A program made the translations under genes and the position numbers. The notes below the pieces were generated by a model, which was given only the letters and a program-made list of their open reading frames with translations, had not been told where the DNA came from and searched no databases. From Methanomicrobiales archaeon HGW-Methanomicrobiales-1 (GTDB lineage: Archaea > Halobacteriota > Methanomicrobia > Methanomicrobiales > Methanospirillaceae), in the NCBI GenBank assembly GCA_002839675.1, contig PGYM01000001.1, positions 124,736 through 188,735 on the forward strand: a stretch of 64,000 nt of DNA, in the 5' to 3' direction. Shown here piece by piece: positions 36,301 to 45,384 of the stretch. Within the stretch, counting starts at the first letter, position 1. The number at the start of each line of letters is the position of its first letter.

Positions 36301-39119
36301 GCGATGGATCCCTCGCTGTTTTTGAAGGTTCCGGTATTCCTGTTTTCACCCACGGGGTATATGCCGGAGTCCAGGTAGTTGCACACGATATCTCCGAGCG
36401 AAAACGTGCAGAAGATGCCCTGCGGGAGAATGAAGCCTATATCAAGGCGGTCATGGACAGCCTCCCGATCGGGGTTGCCGTAAACTCAGTCGATCCCGCG
36501 GTAACGTTTACCTACATGAACGACAATTTCGCAAAATTTTACCGGACAACACGCGAGGCACTTGCCCGGCCGGATGCTTTCTGGGACGTGGTTTATGAGG
36601 ATCCGGTCCTCCGGGAAACGATGAAAAAGAAAGTGCTCGACGACTGCGCCAGTGGCGATCTTGAACGTATGAACTGGCCCGATATCCCGATCACCCGTAA
36701 GGGAGAAGAGACTACGTTTGTTATTGCGAGAAATGTTCCGGTTCCTGATAAAAAAATTATGATATCAACCGTGTGGGATGTCACCTACCGGAAAAAAGTG
36801 GAAGAACTGCTCCGCCAGAACCAGATGCTGCTGGCAAATGCCATGGATCTCGCCTTAATCGTGAACTGGGTGTTCGATGTGGGGACCGGGGAGTTTACCT
36901 TCGATGACCGGTTCTACGCCCTGTATGGTACCACTGCAGAACGGGAAGGAGGCTACCGGATGTCTGCGGAGACCTATGCCCGTGAATTTGTCCATCCCGA
37001 CGACGTTAGTACGGTTGGTGCGGAGATCCAAAAATTACTGGCAACAAAAGATCCCCTCTACCGTGGCCAGATGGAACACCGGATCATCCGGCGTGACGGG
37101 GAGATCCGGATGATTATTGCGCGGTATGCCCCAATCCTGAATGCACAGGGAAACGTGTTCAGGACTTTTGGTGCGAACCAGGATATCACCGAGCGCAAGC
37201 GGGTGGAAGAGGCATTGCGGGATAGTGAAGAGAAATTCCGGATGATCTTTGAAAATTCCAATGATGCGATTCTCTTAATGGGAGTCCTGGAGAACGGGAT
37301 GATTGGCCGGATTATCGATGTGAACGATATGGTCGTCAAACAGACCGGCTATACCAAAGAAGAACTCCTGTCCGGAACTTCTGCCTTAATCGACTCTCCT
37401 GATATCATCCGGAAGCTGCCATCGATCTTAGCAGAACTGCCCATAAAAAAATATGCCACCTTTGAAAGTGAAGTGGTCAGGAAAGATGGCACGCTCCTGC
37501 CCATAGAGACGAGTATCCGGCTCATTAAAATCAAAGGTCAGCCCTGCGTCATTTCCATGGCCCGGGACATTACCGATCGTAAACGGGCTGAAGAAGCGCT
37601 TCACGAGTCCCGGCAGTTATTCTCGGATATTATCCGTTTCCTTCCGGATCCAACATTTGTCATCGACAATGACGGGAAGGTGCTTGCCTGGAACCGGGCC
37701 CTTGAAGAACTCAGCGGCGTGCCTGCCGGAGAGATCATCGGTAAAGGCGACCACGAGTACAGTCTCTGGCAGTATGGGAAACGTCGTTCGATCCTTATCG
37801 ATCTGGTTCTCCACCCGGACCAGGACGCCGCCAGGATGAATTATACCCATATTCATTCGGAGGACAACACCGTCACTGCCCAGGCTGAGATTACTGTACC
37901 CGAAAACGGGCACAGGATACCCGTCTCGCTTGTTGCATCCCCGCTTGTCGATGCACAGGGAAAGATCACCGGCGCGATCGAATCCCTGCGGGATATCTCC
38001 CGTATCCGGGAAACAGAGGCTGATCTGGCCCGGATGAACCGGGATCTTGAACAGATCGTTAAGGACCGGACCCGGTTGCTGGAAGATGAAGTTGCCCAGC
38101 GCATACGTGCCGAACAGGATGTACAGAAAGCGCTCAGTTACACCCGGTCGGTTATCGAATCAAACCCTGACCTCGTGACAGTCCTCGACGAGAATGGTAT
38201 TATCCTGGATGTCAATGCCACCGGTGAAATCATGACCGGTATGCCCAAAGAAACGCTGATCGGAATGTCGTATATCAGCCTTCTCGTTGACGATGGGAAT
38301 ATCTTAAATGCATTTTCAAAACTCCTTTCGGAAGGCAAGATCGAGTATGTTATCCAGGTCCGGAGAACCGATGGCCATGTCACTCCCCTGTCCGTGCACG
38401 CCTCGGTCATTAAGGGGATGGACGGGGGAAAAGACCGGATTATCGTTGCCGCCCATGATATTACCCGCCAGAAACAGGATGAGGAATCGATTCGGGCGTC
38501 ACTGGAAGAAAAAGTCCTGCTGCTGCGGGAGATCCATCACCGGGTAAAAAACAATCTCCAGATCATCATCAGCTTAACCAACCTCCAGATGCGCCAGACC
38601 GATGATCCCGCGGCAAAACAGATCATGGCCGAAACGCAGAACCGCGTGAGGGCAATGTCTTTGGTCCACGAGAAACTCTACCGCTCTGACAGTCTCTCCC
38701 GGATCGACTTTGCCGATTATACCCGGTTCCTTGCAACCCAGCTCTTTTCCTATTACGGCATGGATACGCAGAGAGTGCAGCTGGACATGTCCATGGGAAA
38801 GATCATGGTGGACATCAATGCGGCTGTTCCCCTCGGCCTGCTCATGAATGAGCTCGTCTCCAATGCCCTCAAGCATGCCTTCCCGGACGAGAGGAAAGGA
38901 ACGATCCGTATCAGTGGCGGTGACACCGGGGATCTTATCACCCTGGCTGTACAGGATGATGGCATCGGGATGCCGGCAGATCTTGACTGGAAAAACACCA
39001 CCTCGCTGGGTATGCGCCTGGTGACCAGTCTTGTCGACCAGGTAGACGGAACCATCACACTGGACAGCAACGAGGGAACAACCTTTACCGTTACGCTGAA
39101 AAGAAAACCCGAATCTTAA
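33387..39119 (+). CDS. Giant multi-PAS membrane sensor histidine kinase
   Basis: A 1910-residue kinase. After three or four membrane helices (about 12-115) it carries twelve PAS units, counted from twelve closing PAC-like tags (DITDRKRxEEAL and variants, near 250, 375, 495, 620 and so on). These are followed by a HisKA_2 phosphoacceptor domain with REIHHRVKNN (His1717/1718) and a HATPase domain (about 1800-1905: MNELVSNALKHAF, DDGIGMP, TSLGMRLV). PAS units sense redox, gas or small molecules; which is unknown. ATG 33387 follows a GTGAT element. No receiver domain is attached; a separate response regulator lies 2.5 kb downstream. Confidence 0.93.
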   Translation: MNHPASSSLLLTETWWKGIILALSAAVILFTIWCLANGITTIFMHLYYFPIVLLAYRYRWKGCGLATLLGLAYLGLVIIFEPGQPDVILGALYRFFVFVGIAAVVAYLSERLIEARNARHQSTELRERYLSLAPAIILALDRNGVITYLNENGGKILEYLPEEVVGKSWADQFLPEKDRERVNRVFSQMIAGVVEPNRVIENTVLARGGTGKIIRWHNTVMHDESGAITGVLGFGEDITEEKWAQDALQEMQQFQENVIANANVWISVLDPDGILLVWNDAAEAISGYKKRDVLGKKTVWRQLYPDATYRRKVTGDIQRVIGRDVFLENFETEIQCADQTKKTIVWNTRALHDNHGVITSYIAIGRDVTAQRSAELRAGESSRFLAAMIDTLPIPIFFKDTTGKYLGCNPPFAEYIGSSCDSLIGKTAYDISPKDLADKYTAADREVFDNPVSQRYETQVQYADGSRRDVIFYKAPFFNKDGSLGGLIGAFLDITDRKRMEIALKESESFNRGLVENLPDYIAVYGLDGNLLYVNPASAKGLGYDAGTLVGTHVLSYVAKEYHETVIAKMTARQKGGDTSPYEIEMITKNGPRRSVIVKATDIQYQNNPAILLLLIDITDRKQAEQSLRESEVKYRAFFTTSRDCVFITTLDGRWVDFNDTAVELLGYESREDLFKTKISQIYANSDERDAHIRYIREKGFSVEYPVDLKKKDGTILNTLITTVERKDAAGNTIGFQGSIRDITGTKAIQDRIKELLHLQEEQLRIINTSPAVAFLWKAEENWPVEMVSSNISQFGYSVDDFVSGRVPFSSIIHPEDLERVAAEVENNSKNIIDEFSQIYRILGKDGVEHWIHDYTHIRRDNEGIITHYEGIILDITDRKLAQEALRSSEERFRGITERIFDLIIIVDPEGYPTFVSPSVTSILGRPPEEFIGKRAGPDIIPAEDLMKIAQAMERLKNGSAKEQVEFRMLKGDGSLAVFEGSGIPVFTHGVYAGVQVVAHDISERKRAEDALRENEAYIKAVMDSLPIGVAVNSVDPAVTFTYMNDNFAKFYRTTREALARPDAFWDVVYEDPVLRETMKKKVLDDCASGDLERMNWPDIPITRKGEETTFVIARNVPVPDKKIMISTVWDVTYRKKVEELLRQNQMLLANAMDLALIVNWVFDVGTGEFTFDDRFYALYGTTAEREGGYRMSAETYAREFVHPDDVSTVGAEIQKLLATKDPLYRGQMEHRIIRRDGEIRMIIARYAPILNAQGNVFRTFGANQDITERKRVEEALRDSEEKFRMIFENSNDAILLMGVLENGMIGRIIDVNDMVVKQTGYTKEELLSGTSALIDSPDIIRKLPSILAELPIKKYATFESEVVRKDGTLLPIETSIRLIKIKGQPCVISMARDITDRKRAEEALHESRQLFSDIIRFLPDPTFVIDNDGKVLAWNRALEELSGVPAGEIIGKGDHEYSLWQYGKRRSILIDLVLHPDQDAARMNYTHIHSEDNTVTAQAEITVPENGHRIPVSLVASPLVDAQGKITGAIESLRDISRIRETEADLARMNRDLEQIVKDRTRLLEDEVAQRIRAEQDVQKALSYTRSVIESNPDLVTVLDENGIILDVNATGEIMTGMPKETLIGMSYISLLVDDGNILNAFSKLLSEGKIEYVIQVRRTDGHVTPLSVHASVIKGMDGGKDRIIVAAHDITRQKQDEESIRASLEEKVLLLREIHHRVKNNLQIIISLTNLQMRQTDDPAAKQIMAETQNRVRAMSLVHEKLYRSDSLSRIDFADYTRFLATQLFSYYGMDTQRVQLDMSMGKIMVDINAAVPLGLLMNELVSNALKHAFPDERKGTIRISGGDTGDLITLAVQDDGIGMPADLDWKNTTSLGMRLVTSLVDQVDGTITLDSNEGTTFTVTLKRKPES

Positions 39120-39284
39120 CGGGTTTCCCGGGGAACAGACCTCTTTTCCCCCTGCCTCATCTGGAGAACGTGTACGGCGAAGTATTCTGCTCTTTTTGTG
39201 GTTAAGGAAGGCAAAAAGGAATATCTAAATCCTTATAAAAAAAGGCAATAATAGCCATTTATATTCGTATTTCCGTGTGTTCCC

Positions 39285-41474
39285 ATGAACCTGCGAATGA
39301 AATTACTCCTGGGTATCGGCATTGCGCTCATGGTCTCGTTTACCCTTGTGGCCGTCTTTTCGTATATTTCCCTGGAGCAGAGTTACCGAACGCTCGAAAA
39401 GCAGGAAGTCCAGAATACCCTGGAAAATGCGGTCAGCTCTCTTGAGAGCGATATGAAACACACGTACTCGGTCAACCGCGATTATGCCGCCTGGACGGAT
39501 ACCTACCTTTTTGTTGAAGGCCAGAATCCCGGCTGGGTTGACCATAATGCCGGGAGCGATTTCTTTACCCGGTTCGATCTTGATTACGTGCTGCTCTTCA
39601 ACGGCTCAAATACGTTCGTGTTCGGAAGAGGGTATAATGCGAGTTCGCAGATGATCGAGATGGTGCCGGCACCGCTCAAAAGCGATCTCCAGGACCTCAA
39701 CAGGGCGGAGAATAATGTTACTTCAACGGAAGGCACGTACGGGATTCTTGACAGCCCGGCCGGCCTTTTCATCTTTTCGTCTCACCCGGTGCTCAATGAT
39801 GGTTTCAAAGGGCCTGCTGCCGGGAGGCTGTACATCCTGCGCAGTATCGACAGCCGTTACCTTGCGGCTCTCGCCACCCGTGAGGGATACCAGGTAACCC
39901 TGATTACGCCGCAGGAGATCGCAACGGATCCTTCCCTTGCCCGTGCGGTAGCCCAGATTACCCCTGAATCTCCCGTAGTGGTCGTCCCGGAGGATGCCGA
40001 TACTGTGACGGGGTACGTCCATGTCGAAGATATGCGGAACCCGGGCGGTTTTTATGTCAGGATCACCGGGCCCCGGACAACCTATCATATCGGGCAGGAC
40101 ACCCTCTTCGTTTTCCTCGCAAGCCTGCTGGGTGCGGGTATATTCATCATCCTGTTTGTCCTGCTGTTCATTGACCGGATCGTTCTCTCCCGCCTCAACG
40201 CGGTCATCAGTACCGTGCGAAAGAACGGCGAGAACGGGCATGATGCCGTTTTACCCGGTGACACGGGTGAGGATGAACTATCCCGGCTTGTGCAGGAGAT
40301 CGATCCGGTATTTTCCCAGCTTGCCGAGTCCCGGAACGAACTGAAGCAGAGTGAGGAACGCTACCGTACCCTCATCGACCAGTTGCCGGATTACGTGGTT
40401 GTCCATCGCGACGGGATCTTACTCTATGTCAACCCGGTAGCGGCTTCGTATTTTGGTTACGAACCCGCAGAACTCATCGGCAAACCGGTTCTCCCGTTCA
40501 TAGCACCGGAGTATCATGATACAATACGGCAGGCGATTCCGAAGCGGATGACGGGAGAGAAATTTCCCTCCTACGAGATAGAGATTGCAGCACGGGATGG
40601 GACGTACCACACGGTCCTGGTCAATGGCGCTGTCATCAAATACGAGGGCAGACCAGCAAGCCTGAATGTCCTGACGGATATTACCACATTAAAGCAGGCT
40701 GAGGAGACTATACGGTTAGCAAACGAGACCCTGGAAAAAAGGGTAACAGAACGGACCCGGGCCCTGAGCATGGCCAACCTGCAGCTGACTGCCGAGATTT
40801 CGGCACGGAACTTTGCCGAGCAGCAGATCACCCGATCGCTGGCAGAAAAAGACCTCCTGCTCCGCGAGATCCACCACCGGGTGAAGAACAATCTCCAGAT
40901 CATTGCAAGTCTTTTGAATCTCCAGTCCCGGTATATCACCGATCCCAAGGTCTTAGAAACGTTACGGGACAGCCAGAGCCGGGTACGGGCCATGGCCCTT
41001 GTGCACGAGCGGATTTACCGGTCTGAAAATATTGGAGAGATCAATGTCATGGAGTACCTGGACTACCTGGCAAAGCAGATCTTCAGGTTATACTCCCTCC
41101 ATCCGAACAGGATTACCATTACGGTGACCCCGGCAGACCCCATGGCCAATATCGATACGGTGATTCCCATCGGGCTTATCATGAACGAACTGCTGTCCAA
41201 TTCGCTCAAACATGCCTTCCTTGATGGACGGGAAGGCAAAGTCTCCATCGAATGTACCCCGCATGGTGCAGACAGGCTCCGGTTCGTGTATCACGACAAC
41301 GGGATCGGTATACCTGAAGGGTTTGACTGGACGAACACCGAATCCCTTGGTCTCCGGCTGGTAAATGACCTCGTCAGCCAGTTAAACGGCACCATTGTGC
41401 TTGGCGCGGGAGACGGAACGACCTTTATTATCGAGATCCAGAAAACCCCTGCCGGTAAAAGCAGTTCCTCTTAA
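39285..41474 (+). CDS. CHASE4-PAS sensor histidine kinase
   Basis: The 729-residue protein starts with a membrane helix (about 5-27). An extracellular CHASE4 domain follows (about 30-260; RDYAAWTDTYLFVEGQN is typical), then a second helix (about 268-292), a HAMP-like linker, one PAS unit (about 362-470), a coiled coil, HisKA_2 with REIHHRVKNN (His530/531) and HATPase (about 605-720; MNELLSNSLKHAF, HDNGIGIPEG). It should bind an external ligand and signal inward. An A/T block (CCATTTATATTCG, about 39252-39264) lies 20-30 bases before the ATG. Its kinase core is closely similar in pattern to that of the preceding giant kinase. Confidence 0.94.
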   Translation: MNLRMKLLLGIGIALMVSFTLVAVFSYISLEQSYRTLEKQEVQNTLENAVSSLESDMKHTYSVNRDYAAWTDTYLFVEGQNPGWVDHNAGSDFFTRFDLDYVLLFNGSNTFVFGRGYNASSQMIEMVPAPLKSDLQDLNRAENNVTSTEGTYGILDSPAGLFIFSSHPVLNDGFKGPAAGRLYILRSIDSRYLAALATREGYQVTLITPQEIATDPSLARAVAQITPESPVVVVPEDADTVTGYVHVEDMRNPGGFYVRITGPRTTYHIGQDTLFVFLASLLGAGIFIILFVLLFIDRIVLSRLNAVISTVRKNGENGHDAVLPGDTGEDELSRLVQEIDPVFSQLAESRNELKQSEERYRTLIDQLPDYVVVHRDGILLYVNPVAASYFGYEPAELIGKPVLPFIAPEYHDTIRQAIPKRMTGEKFPSYEIEIAARDGTYHTVLVNGAVIKYEGRPASLNVLTDITTLKQAEETIRLANETLEKRVTERTRALSMANLQLTAEISARNFAEQQITRSLAEKDLLLREIHHRVKNNLQIIASLLNLQSRYITDPKVLETLRDSQSRVRAMALVHERIYRSENIGEINVMEYLDYLAKQIFRLYSLHPNRITITVTPADPMANIDTVIPIGLIMNELLSNSLKHAFLDGREGKVSIECTPHGADRLRFVYHDNGIGIPEGFDWTNTESLGLRLVNDLVSQLNGTIVLGAGDGTTFIIEIQKTPAGKSSSS

Positions 41475-41635
41475 CCTCAGGGGGAACAACCGCACCGGTT
41501 GTAAAAAAATTATCGTGTTTCCGGCACCTCTCCCATCAAGAGAGAACGACAATTACCGTTCCGGCCAGATAAATCGAGTATTTTATATCGGAACTGTTAT
41601 CTATTCTACCAGATGAACGATTACGTATAAGGAGC

Positions 41636-42568
41636 ATGATGGATAAATTGGCAATATTTATCGTAGAAGATGAAGCGATTGTAGCCAATGATATCAAGGA
41701 GACCCTAAAAAGCCTGGAATACGATGTTGCGGGTATTGCAAAATCCGGAGAGATCGCCATGGAAAAGATCAAAGAACTCCATCCCGCACTCGTGCTCATG
41801 GATATCCACCTTGCCACCTCCATGGACGGGGTCGAGGCCGCCGGAAAGATCCATGTGCTCTATGATATCCCGGTCATCTATCTCACCGCCTATGCCGACA
41901 AGGCCCTGCTCGAACGGGCCAAGGTGACCGAACCGTACGGGTATGTTATCAAACCCTATGATGAGCGGGAACTCCACTCGGTGATCGAGATGGCGCTCTA
42001 CAAGCACCGGATCGAGCACGAGATCAAGAAACGCGATGCAATCCTCTTTGCGGTGAGCTCAGCGGTTGAATGGCTGCTCCGTATCTCCCGCGATGAATGC
42101 TCGATTCCCCGTATTTTTGAATCCTCGGATATCCGGGATATCCTCGAGCCTATCGGCCTTGCACTGGATGCCGGCGCAATCGGGATCTTCAAGGCAGATA
42201 CCGATACATCGGGTCAGGAAACACTCAGCCTCATCTATGAATGGATATGCCCGGTGTACAAATCCAACCTCTTTAATTCGGAACTGAAAAATTTTAAATT
42301 TGCTGACCTGAACCTTTCCCGATGGCGTGACCTGCTGGTGAAAGGCGATGTGATATCAGACACGCTCTCTACCCTTCCTGAAGATGAGAAACGGTTTTTT
42401 GAGCTTCTCCGGGTAAAGTCCGGAGTTGTCCTTCCGATTTTCATCCGGGACAACTTCTGGGGTTTTATCGGGTTTTTCGATAAGGCCGAAATAACCCGGT
42501 CACCGGATGAGGTAGAAGCGCTGCGCATCACGACAAACCTGCTCGGGGCGGCGATGGGGTACCGGTAA
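41636..42568 (+). CDS. Response regulator: receiver plus GAF-like output
   Basis: Residues 5-125 are a receiver domain, with acidic pair ED (11-12), phosphoacceptor Asp56 in LVLMDIHLA, Thr84 and Lys106 in YVIKPYDE. The sequence IHLATSMDGVEAA is typical of receivers paired with HisKA_2 kinases. The remaining 180 residues look like a GAF domain (AIGIFKADTDTSGQETLSLI, VLPIFIRDNFWGFIGFFDK) with no DNA-binding motif. The regulator therefore probably works through protein or ligand interaction. GGAG lies just before the ATG pair at 41636/41639. It is the natural partner of the two kinases upstream. Confidence 0.92.
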   Translation: MMDKLAIFIVEDEAIVANDIKETLKSLEYDVAGIAKSGEIAMEKIKELHPALVLMDIHLATSMDGVEAAGKIHVLYDIPVIYLTAYADKALLERAKVTEPYGYVIKPYDERELHSVIEMALYKHRIEHEIKKRDAILFAVSSAVEWLLRISRDECSIPRIFESSDIRDILEPIGLALDAGAIGIFKADTDTSGQETLSLIYEWICPVYKSNLFNSELKNFKFADLNLSRWRDLLVKGDVISDTLSTLPEDEKRFFELLRVKSGVVLPIFIRDNFWGFIGFFDKAEITRSPDEVEALRITTNLLGAAMGYR

Positions 42569-42763
42569 GATCCCTGCAGGGTATGCCGGCAATTTTTTTT
42601 GAGATGCATCAATCGTGCAAATGATTTTAAAGTTACCCTGATATGTCTTGGTATACGGTGGAAAAGACCACTTTTGTCCCATTTGAATACCTGAAAATGT
42701 GGCATTTACCAACTCTTTCTGAATTGAACCAGAGAACGGAGTAAGCAGGACAACGAGGAACCT

Positions 42764-43777
42764 ATGACCGAGAAAAAACCAGGACATATCGGATGTATTG
42801 AAGCGGGAATACTGGAAAATGCCCTTGTCATTGTTGCAGTTCTTGACCCGAAAGGAACGGTCCTTGCATGGAATCATGCTGCCGAGACGATCACCGGCTA
42901 TTCCAAAAAGGATGTTATCGGTACTACCTCCATCTGGAGGCACCTGTACCCGGACAAAGCCTACCGTGAAAGTGTTAACAGCAGGCTGGCAGAAATTCTT
43001 GCAAAAAAGAATTATTTCGAAAATTTTGAGACAATGATCCGCACCCATTCCGGGGCACACCGGGTTATCCTCTGGAACACCAAGGAAGTTGAACTGGATG
43101 GGATGAAGCATGTAATAGCCATTGGACAGGACTTCACCCATATCCGGGAACTCGATTCCTTCCGGGAGAGTGTCATCGACAGTGCCAATGTCCTGATCAC
43201 GGTGCTTGACGATAAGGGCAAGGTAGTGACGTGGAACAAGGCCGCAGAGGAGATCACCGGCTATTCCCCTTCTGAAGCGATCGGCGGGTACGGGATCTGG
43301 AAATTGCTCTACCCGGATGAGGATTACCGGGAGACCGTAACCCGGCAGATAAAAGAGGTCATTTCGGCACAGCAGCATTTTTCAAACCTTGAGACCCGGG
43401 TCACGACCAAAACCAGCGGGAAGAAGGTCATCTCGTGGAACACCCGCCAGATCAACATCGGCGGTGTGAAGCACGTGATCTCTATCGGTGTCGATATCAC
43501 CGAACAGCGCATTGCCGAAGAGGCGCTCGTGGCCTACATGACCGAGATGGCGATGCGGATAAAACAGCCGGTGGAGATCATCCGGGATAATCTCCATGAG
43601 GTGGCAGAGCTTTTGCGGGCAGGAAAGATTACGACCGAAGAGACGGCGATGCTGCTTGACGGCCAGGTCAGGAACGCCCGGCAGGTTGCCGCCAATGTGC
43701 AGGAATTCCAGCAGGCGATTTTAGAGAAGAACCGGGCGATTCCCGAGGCCTACCGGAAATTCCTTGAGGGTGATTAA
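42764..43777 (+). CDS. Soluble double-PAS protein with helical tail
   Basis: A cytoplasmic protein (337 aa) with two PAS/PAC units (about 15-125 and 135-250; VLDPKGTVLAWNHAAETITGY and VLDDKGKVVTWNKAAEEITGY are parallel). A helical C-terminal region follows (about 255-335) resembling a dimerisation helix but lacking a phosphoacceptor histidine and any ATPase domain. It can therefore sense but not phosphorylate by itself. The PAS units closely resemble the second PAS of the giant kinase (shared ENFETxI and LYPDxxYR). Its stop is followed immediately by the next gene's GTG, so both form an operon. Confidence 0.88.
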   Translation: MTEKKPGHIGCIEAGILENALVIVAVLDPKGTVLAWNHAAETITGYSKKDVIGTTSIWRHLYPDKAYRESVNSRLAEILAKKNYFENFETMIRTHSGAHRVILWNTKEVELDGMKHVIAIGQDFTHIRELDSFRESVIDSANVLITVLDDKGKVVTWNKAAEEITGYSPSEAIGGYGIWKLLYPDEDYRETVTRQIKEVISAQQHFSNLETRVTTKTSGKKVISWNTRQINIGGVKHVISIGVDITEQRIAEEALVAYMTEMAMRIKQPVEIIRDNLHEVAELLRAGKITTEETAMLLDGQVRNARQVAANVQEFQQAILEKNRAIPEAYRKFLEGD

Positions 43778-44329
43778 GTGGGTGCCATTGTCAGCCGTGA
43801 AGACCTGGAGAAAAAACAGATCTTTTTGATCCTTGCAGCGTCTGCAAATATCCGGCAGCGGAATATCGAACTGATCAAGGAGATCTCGGCAAACGGGTAT
43901 CACACGATCATCGTGACGATAAATTTCCCGTATAACATCCTCTCAAAACTCTATGTGGAGAACGGGGTTGACATATCAACGGTCTCGTTTATCGATGCCG
44001 TGACACGGAACTCCATTGGCAGCGCAGAGAATATTCCCGGGGTTGTCCGTTTTGTGAATAACCCGGCTAACCTTACTGACCTTGGTATTGCGGTCACGGA
44101 AGTGTTAAAGGATCATTCCGGTAAGAAAGTCTGCATCCTGTACGATTCGGTCAGCACCATGCTCATCTACCTCTCGTCCCAGAACATCTCGAAGTTCATC
44201 CATTTCGTTACCAACAAACTCCGGCTCATGGACCTTTCCGGGATATTCCTTGCCGTGGAAAAAGGGCTCGACCCGATGCTCATCAGCCAGCTGACCACGT
44301 TTGTGGATACGGTCATCGATACGGAATAA
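43778..44329 (+). CDS. RecA/KaiC-superfamily-like protein without P-loop (DUF835-like)
   Basis: This 183-residue protein starts with GTG directly after the PAS gene's stop; GGTGAT overlapping that stop is its ribosome site. Strand-helix alternation (KQIFLILAASANIRQRNIEL, HTIIVTINFPYNIL, KVCILYDSVSTMLIYL) resembles the core of RecA/KaiC-like ATPases, with CILYDSVS where Walker B would be. I see no Walker A glycine-lysine motif, so nucleotide binding is doubtful. Proteins of this kind accompany PAS sensors in methanogens and may transmit the signal. Function is inferred from the operon. Confidence 0.7.
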   Translation: MGAIVSREDLEKKQIFLILAASANIRQRNIELIKEISANGYHTIIVTINFPYNILSKLYVENGVDISTVSFIDAVTRNSIGSAENIPGVVRFVNNPANLTDLGIAVTEVLKDHSGKKVCILYDSVSTMLIYLSSQNISKFIHFVTNKLRLMDLSGIFLAVEKGLDPMLISQLTTFVDTVIDTE

Positions 44330-44425
44330 TCCAATCCTTCCCCGGGTTGCTGTCCTGGTGAGGGGGAAGGTAACTTTTTTTGCCGGTTTGTCCGGGTTTC
44401 ACTTATGCGGTGCCGGTATCCTGTG

Positions 44426-44611
44426 CTATTCAGACCCGGCCGGTTCCCGCCAGAGGAGTGGGACGATATGCAATGCAATAGGGACGAACATGAGTGCCCC
44501 TCCCAGTATCTGGATCACCAGATCCCCGGTGCCTAACCCATATACCCAGACAAAAAACCCCGCGATCTGGGGTATTACGCCCGGGAAAAACAGAGTGTCC
44601 TGCCAGCTCAT
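44426..44611 (-). CDS. Small membrane protein, 61 aa
   Basis: From ATG 44611, preceded by GGAGGGAACT, the product MSWQDTLFFPGVIPQIAGFF... has two hydrophobic helices, about 10-27 and 32-52, and ends WREPAGSE. The ribosome site lies inside the codons following a possible earlier ATG at 44629, which makes the downstream start the better choice. I know no relatives. It ends about 100 bases from the convergent 43778-44329 gene. Confidence 0.6.
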   Translation of the reverse strand: MSWQDTLFFPGVIPQIAGFFVWVYGLGTGDLVIQILGGALMFVPIALHIVPLLWREPAGSE

Positions 44612-44735
44612 TGTTTTAGTTCCCTCCATTTGTGGATCGGGATGATTGTTTATTTTCTCTTTACTATTCCGGTGCTCAATAGGTTTGTGCCGGGGCCGGG
44701 TTTGGCGGGATGGAGAATTCTAAAAAATAGTATAA

Positions 44736-45287
44736 TTAAATCTGTTTTAACATTTGTTCAAGGAATACAACTCCTCTCTCTACATTTTCCATGGTTTTTC
44801 CCCCGGTAAGGATTATTTTTCCTGATGAAAAGATAAGAACAACAATTTTTGGATCTGCTATACGGTATACTAACCCGGGAAACTGTTCCGGTTCATATTC
44901 GATATTTTCCACATTGAGCGTGATAACGACCTTATTGAGGTTAATGTACTTTTTGAGGTCATAGGAACAGACCATATTGGTAATGGCCACACTCGGTTTA
45001 TCATGGCAGATTACTCCGGCCTCTTTCATTTTCTGGATGAGAACCTTCTGGCCACGGACCAAATCCTCCGGGCTTTTGGCGCCGGTTAATACTACCTTTC
45101 CCGAAGAAAATACGAGTACCGCGATTTTGGGGTCCTGAAGGCGTAATACTGCACCGGGAAATCGTTTTTTATTGAGGTCGCAGCTGTCTATTTTGGCAGA
45201 GAGCATCTCAAGATCGATCGAATCAGCGACAGATCCCGAAGCAACAATATTTTCGATCTTTGGAGACTGACCTTTTTCTTTATTCAT
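44736..45287 (-). CDS. tbp: TATA-box-binding protein
   Basis: TBP binds the archaeal TATA box and with TFB recruits RNA polymerase. The 183-residue protein shows the two-fold repeat: KRFPGAVLRLQDPKIAVLVFSSGKVVLTG-like in the first half and EQFPGLVYRIADPKIVVLIFSSGKIILTG-like in the second. Both saddle halves are complete, with EDLVRGQKVLIQKMKE helices. The protein has a short acidic-poor N terminus. Upstream, after about 95 bases, begins the large G/C-rich hairpin array. No clear ribosome site precedes the ATG. Methanogens often have more than one TBP; whether this is the main one is not visible. Confidence 0.96.
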   Translation of the reverse strand: MNKEKGQSPKIENIVASGSVADSIDLEMLSAKIDSCDLNKKRFPGAVLRLQDPKIAVLVFSSGKVVLTGAKSPEDLVRGQKVLIQKMKEAGVICHDKPSVAITNMVCSYDLKKYINLNKVVITLNVENIEYEPEQFPGLVYRIADPKIVVLIFSSGKIILTGGKTMENVERGVVFLEQMLKQI

Positions 45288-45384
45288 GATGGTTAGATGG
45301 GTAGGATGATGGCAAGGTGTTATCGGTCAATTGTTTCCCGGTCTTACCGGCACCGGTAGTTTTGGTCGTTGCGCGATCTGAGAA

